Shown here: positions 1-7,675 of the stretch, piece after piece
How positions within the stretch are numbered: position 1 is the stretch's first letter
Layout: every line of letters starts with the position of its first letter
Position numbers and translations under genes: made by a program
Source of the DNA: Desulfosporosinus sp. FKB
Lineage (GTDB): Bacteria > Bacillota > Desulfitobacteriia > Desulfitobacteriales > Desulfitobacteriaceae
NCBI RefSeq assembly: GCF_002196705.1
Contig: NZ_NADJ01000037.1
Span: 62,001-126,000 of the forward strand
Reading direction: 5' to 3'
DNA length: 64,000 nt
The notes under the pieces: generated by a model
The model's database searches: none
The model's input: only the letters and a program-made list of their open reading frames with translations
Told to the model about the DNA's origin: nothing

Positions 1-1106
1 TTTACATAAATGCAAATACCTATTGACTTTAAAGCGTCCCCAATCACCCTTTGCCTATTGTTAACTATCATATTAATCAATTCATTAACACAAGGATTAA
101 TCTTGGTCAACACCAAAGGATCATAAAATGCCAGCAAGCTCCAAGTTCCAATAGATGTACGGTAACTACTTGATGAGAGCTCTTTTCGAGTTGAAAACGG
201 GGAAATGTTGTCATTTACCATTATTTTACTACAATCTATGTGTACGATTCTTTTAGCTGTATTTGCTACTCTTTGGAAGTCAAGCGTCGAATAGACCGAA
301 AGACACGCTTCATGATGAGCAAGCCAAAAGCCCATCATTGTTAGGCCGGCATGTGAAATATCTTCCCAGCCGCTTTCACCATAATAATATGGCCAGTAAC
401 TCCAATAATAGCTATTTGACGTTTCATCCCATCGAAAACACGTTTGGAAGTAGTTGAATCCTTTGACGGCTTTCTTTTTATGGTTTGATGTGGCGCATAA
501 CTTATCAAGAAGTACACAAGCAGCAAGATAAGCATTACCTCTGTTAGGCATAGTAACCTTACCGGCTTCATCGAAATTACCATAATTCGGTTCAACAGGA
601 TAACCGGTTATAAGTGAGAAATCCATCCAATTATCGGGGGTATTGTGTGCCTCCAGTGCATCCCTACAAACCAACAAGTAGATATCCAATCGGTCAAAGT
701 ATCGTTGAATACCTAATGTCATTACCACTTTAATAAAAAGAAGTATTGGCATACATATTACGGCAGTGTGGACGGGATAGGCATGTATCCTACCGTACTG
801 GCCCCCATCATTCCACACTGGTAATTTTATTCCTGTACCCAAATAACTTTCTACATCCAAATCAGTGTCCCGCTGGCTAATAATCCACTCAATTTGGGGA
901 ACCATCCAGTCAAGGTATTTTACGTCACCTGTTGCTTTAAACATATAGTACAAACTAACCCCGATTGCACCCCAACCCCAAGCAAAATCACCGCCTCTAT
1001 ATGATGTATTCACTTCTGCAAACCATTTACCCGCGGACACGCCAGTGTGGTATGGGTCCTTGTTTTTATATATCCAGTCAAAGACTTCTTGCGCTGAATC
1101 TTTCAT
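1..1106 (-). CDS. Alpha/alpha-barrel carbohydrate-active-like protein (3' end outside window)
   Basis: An uninterrupted frame runs from an ATG at 1106, preceded by a GGAGG site, to the left edge of the window, giving about 368 residues with no stop. The product is rich in Trp, Tyr and Gly with repeated helical stretches (GGDFAWGWGAIG near residue 38; SGWEDISHAGLTMMGFW near 254), which resembles (alpha/alpha)6-barrel glycoside hydrolase or glucuronyl-epimerase-like folds. There is no signal peptide, so it is probably cytoplasmic. I cannot assign a substrate or family. It is divergent from the LUD gene. The absence of a stop is due to the window edge, not to breakage. Confidence 0.6.
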   Translation of the reverse strand, partial: MKDSAQEVFDWIYKNKDPYHTGVSAGKWFAEVNTSYRGGDFAWGWGAIGVSLYYMFKATGDVKYLDWMVPQIEWIISQRDTDLDVESYLGTGIKLPVWNDGGQYGRIHAYPVHTAVICMPILLFIKVVMTLGIQRYFDRLDIYLLVCRDALEAHNTPDNWMDFSLITGYPVEPNYGNFDEAGKVTMPNRGNAYLAACVLLDKLCATSNHKKKAVKGFNYFQTCFRWDETSNSYYWSYWPYYYGESGWEDISHAGLTMMGFWLAHHEACLSVYSTLDFQRVANTAKRIVHIDCSKIMVNDNISPFSTRKELSSSSYRTSIGTWSLLAFYDPLVLTKINPCVNELINMIVNNRQRVIGDALKSIGICIYV

Positions 1107-1353
1107 ATAAAACCTCCATTCCGACGCTGTTGCACAATCCTGCGAATAAATTATCTTCATTACTGAAAACTGACTTTAACTCAAATATATGTAGCATTCC
1201 TTTTAGATAGTATCTACCCTAAAAGTGCATACTTTCATATTTTTAACTATTATATATAATTATACATATAGCTCGCTTCTAAACTAAACGTTGGAGCAAA
1301 AATAATAACAGGTTTAAAAGTCGTTATTTAAGCAAGAAATAGGGGGAATTATC

Positions 1354-1992
1354 ATGGAAATTAATGAATGGCATAATGAAACAATTGGGTGCAAGGCTGT
1401 TGAAGCTTTAAAAAAGAATGAATTTGACGCGGTGTACTTTGCAACCGCTGAGGAAGCGGCGGCTTTTATTATGAATCACGTTAAGCCAGAAATGACCGTA
1501 GGTTTTGGCGGGTCAATGACAATCAAGAACATGGGAATTCAAGATAAAGTTAACGCTGTGGGTGGCAAGGTGTTGGACCACGGTGCGCCAGGTATTGCCC
1601 CAGAAGAAAAGATAACTATTTCTCGTCAGGAAATGCTGAGTGACTTGTACCTGTGCAGCAGCAATGCCATTACTCTGGACGGTATGCTAGTAAATGTTGA
1701 TGGCTTAGGAAATCGAGTCGCTGCCATGAGTTTCGGTCCAAAAAAAGTAATTATCGCAGCTGGTGTCAACAAACTTTGTAAAAATGAAGCTGCCGCCTTT
1801 GCAAGATTAGAAGGGATTGCAGCTCCTATGAATAATAAAAGACTGGAGACTCCCAATCCTTGTACTAAAAACGGTGTATGTGTTAATTGTCAAGCCCCAA
1901 CCAGAATATGCAGGGTATATTCTGTAATGAGGAAGAAGCCGATGGCGGCAGATATAACGGTATTAATTATTGGTGACAGCTGCGGATATTAA
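1354..1992 (+). CDS. LUD-domain protein (LutC/YkgG-like)
   Basis: A 212-residue protein with an AGGGGG site 8 bases before the ATG. It has the LUD (DUF162) pattern: an N-terminal helix, then VGFGGSMTIKNMG around residue 50, LDGMLVNVDGLGNRVAAMSFGP around 110, and a Cys-rich tail (NPCTKNGVCVNC) near 170. Members of this family take part in lactate utilisation (LutC) or in related redox functions. No LutA or LutB neighbour is present, so lactate oxidation cannot be claimed here. The tail cysteines suggest metal or cluster binding. The end of the gene is followed by 120 bases and a separate membrane methyltransferase-like gene. Confidence 0.85.
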   Translation: MEINEWHNETIGCKAVEALKKNEFDAVYFATAEEAAAFIMNHVKPEMTVGFGGSMTIKNMGIQDKVNAVGGKVLDHGAPGIAPEEKITISRQEMLSDLYLCSSNAITLDGMLVNVDGLGNRVAAMSFGPKKVIIAAGVNKLCKNEAAAFARLEGIAAPMNNKRLETPNPCTKNGVCVNCQAPTRICRVYSVMRKKPMAADITVLIIGDSCGY

Positions 1993-2115
1993 TTCTGCAA
2001 AGGGCATTATTTAATGAAAGATATTGCAATTGCCTCTTCTTCTCTATTTTGGGTATATTATTGTTGAGGGATTTTACGGAACAATAAGCTCCAGGTAGAA
2101 ATTGGAGGGTTTGTG

Positions 2116-2793
2116 ATGAATAACTTATTAGGTAGAACATTAGCCGGATTTATAATGCTTATAATTGCTCTGGCTGCATTTGTTTTTTTACCTGCATGGA
2201 CAATTAATTACCTGCAGGCTTGGATCTACCTGCTAACATTTTCAATTTCGGTAATACTTATAACTCTATACTTATTTAAAAAGGATCCGCAATTGTTGGG
2301 ACGTCGTCTCAAAGCAGGAGCAACCGCCGAGAAGGAAAAGAGCCAGAAAGCGATACAAGCCCTGGCAAATTTGTTTTTCTGTTTTATTTTCATTTTTGCA
2401 GGGCTTGATTTTCGCTTTCATTGGTCCCGTGTACCCCTAAATATTAGTTTGTTTGCCAATGTTTTTGTTTTATTAGGATTTTACATAGTATTTCTGGTTT
2501 TCAAAGAGAACAGCTATACTTCCGCTATAATTGAAGTAGATAAAAATCAGAAAGTCATTTCAACAGGACCCTATAGGTTAGTGCGTCATCCTATGTATTC
2601 TGGGGCAATACTCATGATGATATTTTCACCTATTGCTTTAGGTTCATATTGGGCTGTACTCTTTGTAATGCCGTTAATCCTTACCATTGTTCTTCGGCTT
2701 TTGGATGAGGAAAAATTCCTATCTAAAAACCTCTCAGGTTATACAGAATATTGTAAAAAGGTTCGTTATCATTTAATACCTTTACTTTGGTAA
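2116..2793 (+). CDS. Isoprenylcysteine carboxyl methyltransferase-like membrane protein
   Basis: A 225-residue integral membrane protein with about five hydrophobic segments. The C-terminal half holds the family signature GPYRLVRHPMYSG (about residue 155), followed by a hydrophobic pair of helices and the acidic stretch LLDEEKFL, the SAM-binding pattern of the ICMT/PEMT superfamily (Pfam PF04140-like). The true target in bacteria is usually unknown. Starts at GTG 2113 and ATG 2116 are adjacent; GGAGGG six bases before 2116 favours the ATG. It converges with the cinA-like gene. Confidence 0.8.
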   Translation: MNNLLGRTLAGFIMLIIALAAFVFLPAWTINYLQAWIYLLTFSISVILITLYLFKKDPQLLGRRLKAGATAEKEKSQKAIQALANLFFCFIFIFAGLDFRFHWSRVPLNISLFANVFVLLGFYIVFLVFKENSYTSAIIEVDKNQKVISTGPYRLVRHPMYSGAILMMIFSPIALGSYWAVLFVMPLILTIVLRLLDEEKFLSKNLSGYTEYCKKVRYHLIPLLW

Positions 2794-2828
2794 ATATCTA
2801 AAGACGTTCAGAACGCTCCAGTAGGGTG

Positions 2829-3338
2829 TTACACGTTGACCTTAAAATTTAATATCGCCTTATGTATCGATTCAAGAACATCCACCACTCTTTTTAGCAC
2901 GATTTCTGTAACAAATTGTTTTTGATCATGCCTCTCCATTATCGGGACATTTATTTTCTCAGCGATTGCTTGCTCCGCTTTGAACACTATTGAGAAATAG
3001 ACAACCCCCGGTTCACTGCCTTCATTATGTAAATCAATATTTGCGAAGGTTCCGGTTACCCCAACACTAAAATCAGCTTGGGTATTCTTCTGACCAACAA
3101 CAGCCATGGCCTTTGCACACTCTAAGCTATATACACCATAGTTCTCAATAATATCTTCAGAAATTCCAATAGCTAGTTTTTGGCGGTTTGAATAAGTAAC
3201 ATAACCCCCTGGAGTGACATCTGATGCTCCTTCTACATCTGTAATCGTGGAAATGATATGTCCTCCTGTACAACTCTCAACAGTTGTGATGGTTGCAGAC
3301 AGCTCTTTAAGCAGCTCTACAACCTTTTTTGCACTCAT
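2829..3338 (-). CDS. cinA: CinA C-terminal domain protein (NMN amidohydrolase family)
   Basis: A 169-residue stand-alone CinA C-terminal domain. The diagnostic ESCTGG motif sits near residue 21 and PGGYVTYSN near 43, with SVGVTGTFA near 92. This domain deamidates nicotinamide mononucleotide to nicotinate mononucleotide in pyridine-nucleotide salvage. The usual N-terminal molybdopterin-binding-like domain of full CinA (about 410 aa) is absent, as in PncC-type proteins. The ATG follows a near-perfect AAGGAGGTGA site. Nearby genes are functionally unrelated. Confidence 0.9.
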   Translation of the reverse strand: MSAKKVVELLKELSATITTVESCTGGHIISTITDVEGASDVTPGGYVTYSNRQKLAIGISEDIIENYGVYSLECAKAMAVVGQKNTQADFSVGVTGTFANIDLHNEGSEPGVVYFSIVFKAEQAIAEKINVPIMERHDQKQFVTEIVLKRVVDVLESIHKAILNFKVNV

Positions 3339-3453
3339 AAAAACTTCACCTCCTTAGGAATGATCGCCAACCTTATCAAAAGATATTTCAAAACTATTCT
3401 GGGACAAATTATAAATTTATGTCTTAAGCTAGTAAAGTTCTGCGCACCATGAA

Positions 3454-3489
3454 GAGAAAACCTCCGGAGATGGCTTCGGAGGTTTTCTC
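3454..3489 (-). terminator. Terminator after UroD-family gene
   Basis: A 13-bp perfect inverted repeat (GAGAAAACCTCCG and its complement) with a 10-base loop, starting two bases past the stop of the UroD-family gene and running into T-rich sequence on the minus strand. Confidence 0.85.
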
Positions 3490-3491
3490 CA

Positions 3492-4469
3492 CTAAAACAT
3501 TTCCTTGCTTACTTTATCAATCTCGGCGCTAACACAATCATAGACACCGGGGAAGGAACTAACGCCCAAGCCCTGGGTTAAACAGGGAATGAAGTAAAGC
3601 TTTCCGCAATTTGTACAGGCTCTTCTAACTTCTTCCCCACAGATCTCCTGCGTCCAGTCCGGGAAATCGATGGTACCGCTGTCCAAATCGCCCATGAAAG
3701 AGATTTTCCCGCCGTATTTCTTGATCAGCTCAGGCGTGTTATTGGTCGTCATGACTCCCTGCCAGATGTCAATTCCCATTTCAATCATATAGTCAACGAG
3801 GTTAGCGGCATAGGAATCGCTGTGATGTACGATAAGTTCGACGCCATTGGCTTTATAGAAACCGTAGACTTTTTTATAAGCGGGTAAATAAAACTCTTCG
3901 AACATTTCCGGAGAAATAAACGAGTTTTTCTGACTGCCCCAATCGTCATGATGAAAAAGTGCATCGGGATGGATGTGGTTGATTATTTCTTTTGCATAAG
4001 CCAGCTCGAAATCAACTAGGTAATCGATGAGTTCATGCATGGCTTCTGGCTCTTCATATAAGGCCATCAGAGCATCTTCCATGCCCATGAGATTATGGCA
4101 CTGTTCAAAGATTCCGGGTGCAACAAACGCTGTCACGAATTTTTCATTGCGGTCCACAGAGTTGGCATGCGCTACGGCTGGAGCCCAGAATTCATCAGAC
4201 GTCGAGATCACTGGTGCTTTGACGTACTTTTTCCACTCGGTAATATCTTTCAATACCTTGTGCTCTTCATCATGCACAGGAAACTGACCGATCTGTCCTT
4301 CGGGCCATCTATAAGTGATTCCCCAGCTGTTTATGCCCTCCCCTCCGATCGGAAGCTTTTTATCAAAACGGGTTTCCATGATTATTTCCATGAATTCATA
4401 CTGGTTGACAAAACGATCAGGTTTGCCACCTCTGATTGTTTCTAACAAATTCTGTCTTGGGGTTAACAT
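3492..4469 (-). CDS. Uroporphyrinogen decarboxylase family protein (likely corrinoid methyltransferase type)
   Basis: A 325-residue UroD-fold protein (PF01208). Recognisable segments are LLETIRGGKPDRFVNQYE at the N-terminus, HHDDWGSQ near 175, HHSD near 216, SFMGDLDSGTIDF near 255 and a Cys pair plus IPCLTQG near 300. True HemE has a conserved N-terminal RQAGRY motif, which is missing, so a haem role is unlikely. Anaerobic Firmicutes carry many such paralogues acting as methyltransferases with corrinoid proteins, but no corrinoid protein is adjacent, so the substrate is unknown. AAGGAGG precedes the ATG. Confidence 0.8.
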   Translation of the reverse strand: MLTPRQNLLETIRGGKPDRFVNQYEFMEIIMETRFDKKLPIGGEGINSWGITYRWPEGQIGQFPVHDEEHKVLKDITEWKKYVKAPVISTSDEFWAPAVAHANSVDRNEKFVTAFVAPGIFEQCHNLMGMEDALMALYEEPEAMHELIDYLVDFELAYAKEIINHIHPDALFHHDDWGSQKNSFISPEMFEEFYLPAYKKVYGFYKANGVELIVHHSDSYAANLVDYMIEMGIDIWQGVMTTNNTPELIKKYGGKISFMGDLDSGTIDFPDWTQEICGEEVRRACTNCGKLYFIPCLTQGLGVSSFPGVYDCVSAEIDKVSKEMF

Positions 4470-4753
4470 GATTCGGCCTCCTTATTACTACTTTCAGATT
4501 AGATTCGAAGATTTTCAACAGCCACCACAAGCAGGTTTAAAATAGCAATGTGTTGAATATGTATAGCGATTTTATTATCTTCCGAAACACGTCAAAATAC
4601 AAGATGTCTTTGGTTACAATATCCAAATTGCGGAAAGATTTAACTAAAGCAAGATAACATCCCCATTATTCGTCATTAAACATTATAGCCAATCTTACCA
4701 AATAGAATGGCAGAGATTATTAACAAGCGAAGTGCTTCCCAGTATTTGACACT

Positions 4754-4960
4754 CCCACGGCTGAAGCCGGTGGGATTCTTGGGTGATTAAACCAAAATCT
4801 ATTTCTAGTGTCGGAGTATGACCCCAAGTTCAGGGCTATGCCATTAGCCCGTCCTAGAGCAGTACACAATGGTACTCTAGGCTGATAGCCTGTTACCAGC
4901 TACCACAGTTGCTGAGATTATATTAATCGCCCCAACTCGATCTCGATGAGCCTTAAATCC
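4754..4960 (-). ncRNA. Probable TnpB guide RNA (omega/reRNA) at element end
   Basis: In IS605-type elements, TnpB is guided by an RNA that overlaps the 3' end of tnpB and extends to the right end, with the guide lying just beyond the element. The sequence between the tnpB stop (4877) and the hairpin at 4754-4774 fits that layout. The 5' limit is not determinable from sequence alone; the predicted guide would be read leftward from about 4750. Confidence 0.45.
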
Positions 4961-5974
4961 ACATTCACATTGATACGTTCTGTCTTTAGCATGGTTACGT
5001 TTACCACAAGACGGGCATGTTTGGCTAGTGTATTTAGGATTGCCGTATTCAACTCGAATACCTGCCAGAAAGGCCTTGTACTCGATAAACGATGCTAGGC
5101 GATAGAAGCTCCAAGTATGTAGATTCTTCTCGTTTTTACGGCTTGTTCTTGCCGTCTGGCGTATACCAGAAAGTTTTTCTAATCGAATGACTTCCACATT
5201 GTTTTCTTTCGCGAAATTCACGATCTGTCGGCTCACTTTATGGTCAGTATCTTTCATCCAACGTTGTTCTTTATCATGGCGTTTTCGTATAGCTTTGAGT
5301 TTCTTCAGTTTGCCGAGTTTTCTACGAACTGACCGATGTTTACGCTTGATAAACTTATTTTGTCTGCCATTACCGAAGAATTTGGTTTTACCAGATTCAG
5401 TTGTAGTCACAGCAGGAACTTTAAGCCCTAAATCAACACCCATAACCTTATCGGCTATATTGAGTTGTTTAGCAGCTTCGACAGCGATTTGAGCCATATA
5501 GTTACCTGACTTTTGCGTTATTCTAAGGCTGCCCAATTTACCGATCAGCCGTTCTTGCTGATAATTCGTTAGGATAGCTTCAATCTCAAGACGCTGTGAT
5601 TTGCCGTCAATAATTACAGGAAACGAGAATATATTGCCTTTAATCGCATAGTTTTGATTGTTCCAGATAGCTACCGCTTTTTTGAGTATAGGGACTTTAA
5701 TTTCTTTCTGTTCTTCAGGTTTTAGTTTGGCGTTTGCTTTAACCGTTTTTTTGTACTTCGTGAAAACACTCTTGGCCTCTCGAATGGCTTGATTTTTAAC
5801 GGCACTGGGTAGGATCGCCACTACATCTTTACTTGAATATTTGAGATGCGCGTCTGCTGAAATGAAGTCTGAAACAACCTGATTGACCAAGCGTATGTAC
5901 TCTTTAGTAGTTTCACTGAGTAGCTGACGTTGTTCACTTGTCAGCTGTAGCTTGATTTTTATGGTGATTTGCAA
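4877..5974 (-). CDS. tnpB: RNA-guided endonuclease TnpB
   Basis: A 365-residue TnpB (OrfB). The N-terminal OrfB HTH region is followed by the RuvC parts: GVDLGLKVPAV (first Asp), RLEKLSG (Glu) and DRVGAINI (last Asp). A zinc ribbon, TCPSCGKRN...YQCECG, lies between the second and third parts. All three catalytic acids and four cysteines are present, so the protein looks functional. The frame opens farther upstream, but TTG at 5974, which follows GGGGGTG, gives the conserved start of the family. TnpB helps retain the element by RNA-guided cleavage of empty sites. Confidence 0.93.
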   Translation of the reverse strand: MQITIKIKLQLTSEQRQLLSETTKEYIRLVNQVVSDFISADAHLKYSSKDVVAILPSAVKNQAIREAKSVFTKYKKTVKANAKLKPEEQKEIKVPILKKAVAIWNNQNYAIKGNIFSFPVIIDGKSQRLEIEAILTNYQQERLIGKLGSLRITQKSGNYMAQIAVEAAKQLNIADKVMGVDLGLKVPAVTTTESGKTKFFGNGRQNKFIKRKHRSVRRKLGKLKKLKAIRKRHDKEQRWMKDTDHKVSRQIVNFAKENNVEVIRLEKLSGIRQTARTSRKNEKNLHTWSFYRLASFIEYKAFLAGIRVEYGNPKYTSQTCPSCGKRNHAKDRTYQCECGFKAHRDRVGAINIISATVVAGNRLSA

Positions 5975-6181
5975 ATGCTCACCCCCTTGTTTTTTGTTCC
6001 GCAATGTATCGCTGAATAAATCCCCAGATAATTCCACTTATAAATTCCTTTATGCTTTCCACATATATTTTAGATATCCTTCTGATGAAAATTCTTTTAT
6101 TCTTTTATTTTTTCACTTTCGTATAATATTTAATATAGGATATTGTACTTATATGCCAGTTTTGGATAGGAGGAGAAAACC

Positions 6182-6697
6182 ATGAGACGCTTATATCTTA
6201 GCTGTATCATATTAACATTAGTTATTTTAATTATCGGAGTATTTGCATATCTATGTAGGTTTATTGAACCAAAAATATCAATAACAGCAGCGATAAGGCC
6301 GATCACTATTTCTGACTATAATAGAATTAAGGAACGTAAGGATGAATCATTTGCTTCTTCAAAAATAGATGATTTTAGAAACGTAAGTATAGCAATCAAA
6401 TATACAGAACCATTAGCTCTAATTAAAAATAGAAAGATAACCTTTGAACACCTATCGAAAACAATTGCAAAGGGAGGAAAAGTTATTGATTTAAGCGGAG
6501 GGTATAGCGAGCAAGATAACAAAAATGAGCTGAAGGCAGAATATACCGAAAGTGCAGAGGTCTATCTTAACGGGCAAAGCGTTTATTTCTTTAAAGATTT
6601 ACTTGCTGACGATAAAATTCGAATAAGTTGGGATAAACTCGGAACAGGGAAAGAAGAGAGGGTTTATTATTTAAGTGATCTGATTGAACTTAAATAA
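6182..6697 (+). CDS. Membrane-anchored protein of unknown function
   Basis: A 171-residue protein with one N-terminal hydrophobic helix (about residues 4-24), then a charged, mostly beta/alpha extracellular-looking domain with no cysteine-rich or catalytic motif that I recognise. The ATG follows AGGAGGAGAAAACC. It is flanked by the IS element and a shared hairpin at 6733-6762. A secreted or surface role is inferred from the single helix only. Confidence 0.6.
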   Translation: MRRLYLSCIILTLVILIIGVFAYLCRFIEPKISITAAIRPITISDYNRIKERKDESFASSKIDDFRNVSIAIKYTEPLALIKNRKITFEHLSKTIAKGGKVIDLSGGYSEQDNKNELKAEYTESAEVYLNGQSVYFFKDLLADDKIRISWDKLGTGKEERVYYLSDLIELK

Positions 6698-6732
6698 TGT
6701 TATAACGCATTGCCAATTTCTTTTATAAGAAA

Positions 6733-6762
6733 AAATCCAGAGCATTTCGTTGCTCTGGATTT
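6733..6762. terminator. Bidirectional hairpin terminator
   Basis: A 12-bp inverted repeat (AAATCCAGAGCA and complement) with a 6-base loop. On the minus strand it is followed by six T, so it fits best as the terminator of the structured RNA to its right; it can also end the plus-strand gene at 6697. Confidence 0.8.
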
Positions 6763-6962
6763 CATTTCACCAATTAAATTCCCCGCAAAGCCGTTTAGAT
6801 TATTTGGTTTTTACCCCGCTCTCGCAGGTGGGCATTTTCACCCTACTTTTCAGCCTTCCTCTAAAAGCAGAGGCCTGACCTAATCAGTAAGTTTCTCAAA
6901 TTCCCGAAATTTCAAATAGGATCAAAACCAAATCAGATCTTCGCACATCGCAGGTTTGTTGG
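6735..6962 (-). ncRNA. ssrS: Structured small RNA, 6S (SsrS)-like
   Basis: A free-standing transcription unit without a reading frame. A consensus promoter (TTGCTT, 17 bases, TATAAT) predicts a start at about 6962 and a strong terminator ends it. The ends pair as a long interrupted stem (GATTTGGTTTT near 6935 with AAAACCAAAT near 6810; GCGAAG with CTTTGC outside it), the middle is a large unpaired bubble, and a short hairpin (CCTCT/AGAGG) caps it. A rod with a central bubble is the 6S RNA plan. The family call is from shape, not from a model search. Confidence 0.5.
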
Positions 6963-6968
6963 AAGTTC

Positions 6969-6997
6969 ATTATAACAAGTTTAAGTTTAAAAAGCAA
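6969..6997 (-). promoter_or_regulatory. Sigma-A promoter of the 6S-like RNA
   Basis: Minus-strand -35 TTGCTT at 6992-6997, a 17-base spacer and a perfect -10 TATAAT at 6969-6974. It is the best housekeeping promoter in the window. Confidence 0.8.
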
Positions 6998-7044
6998 TTA
7001 GGGAATTTATGGTTAACATATGATCTTGCCTTCCATCACAAACT
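6974..7044. repeat. Dispersed 71-bp repeat, copy 1
   Basis: About five sixths identical to 22598-22669, same strand. It covers the -35 box and the region upstream of the 6S-like RNA promoter. See copy 2. Confidence 0.7.
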
Positions 7045-7161
7045 GGCATCGATAATTAGCTCTCCCAAGGTTTTCGGTCCGCCTTTTTCGCCGGGGGAAT
7101 GATTAATTTATTCTGTGGAATTCCATTGATAAATCAATCATGACGTTATTATCAATTTCAT

Positions 7162-7425
7162 TTATCCTCCAGCACGTAAAAAGTTTAAACTGAAAGCCAA
7201 AATTAAGGGTTCTATAAGTTCCTTGTTGCCACGGAACTTAACTTTTATCGCTGGAAGCTTAAATGAGCCTATGTGAATAAAACTTTCTTCGCTTACTTCG
7301 ACATTCGACTCGCGAACAATAAATTTCCCATCGCTGACTTCTTCTCCATTCATACTTTTAAAATAGTCAATTATTTCCACCCTCCGGATTCCTCTCATTT
7401 CTAGTGCTTTTTCGGCAAATATCAT
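7162..7425 (-). CDS. Small protein of unknown function
   Basis: An 87-residue protein beginning MIFAEKALEMRGIRRV, with an AGGAG-type site before the ATG. It has no transmembrane segment or cysteine. Two halves of alternating hydrophobic residues suggest a small alpha/beta domain. It lies 250 bases downstream of the molybdopterin operon on the same strand but is separated from it by a terminator-like hairpin, so a role in tungsten or molybdenum handling is only a guess. Confidence 0.5.
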   Translation of the reverse strand: MIFAEKALEMRGIRRVEIIDYFKSMNGEEVSDGKFIVRESNVEVSEESFIHIGSFKLPAIKVKFRGNKELIEPLILAFSLNFLRAGG

Positions 7426-7517
7426 TTCGATACAGCTCCTGTTAGTTAGTTGGTTAAATACTTTTCACCAATTTGCCTAAATTAACCAGAGTGTCGAGGG
7501 AATTTGCTGGAGAAAAA

Positions 7518-7539
7518 AGAGAAGTTCCTTAACTTCTCT
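7518..7539 (-). terminator. Terminator of the moa/moe operon
   Basis: Inverted repeat AGAGAAGTT/AACTTCTCT with a 4-base loop, followed by T6 on the minus strand, 140 bases past the last moeA-type gene. Confidence 0.7.
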
Positions 7540-7675
7540 CGATCGCCTCGATTGATCCACTATTTGATATAATAAACCGTTATATAATCCCTCAATAAAT
7601 TAAGAATGCATTCAAAGCATAAGAGCACCAAAGCTGCTGCTAGCGTTAGAGTTTGCGCCAGCTTTTCATTTTTAA

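Larger units (their letters stand above)
4740..6050 (-). mobile_element. IS200/IS605-superfamily element with tnpB only
   Basis: The element has a tnpB gene but no Y1 transposase tnpA. Its right end (left in the window) carries the typical subterminal hairpin at 4754-4774 (CCCACGGCTGAAGCCGGTGGG-like), reached after about 120 bases of non-coding sequence downstream of tnpB. The left end, near 6000-6050, is estimated only: I found no clear hairpin there. Such elements need a tnpA in trans to move. Confidence 0.7.

Noticed and set aside
1-1106. Treating the left-edge gene as a pseudogene because it has no stop
   Set aside because: The frame is fully open to the window edge; the stop lies outside.
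4720-4780. CRISPR-like repeat suggested by the GGGATTC/CCCAC hairpin
   Set aside because: Single copy with no spacer array; it is the IS605-type element end.
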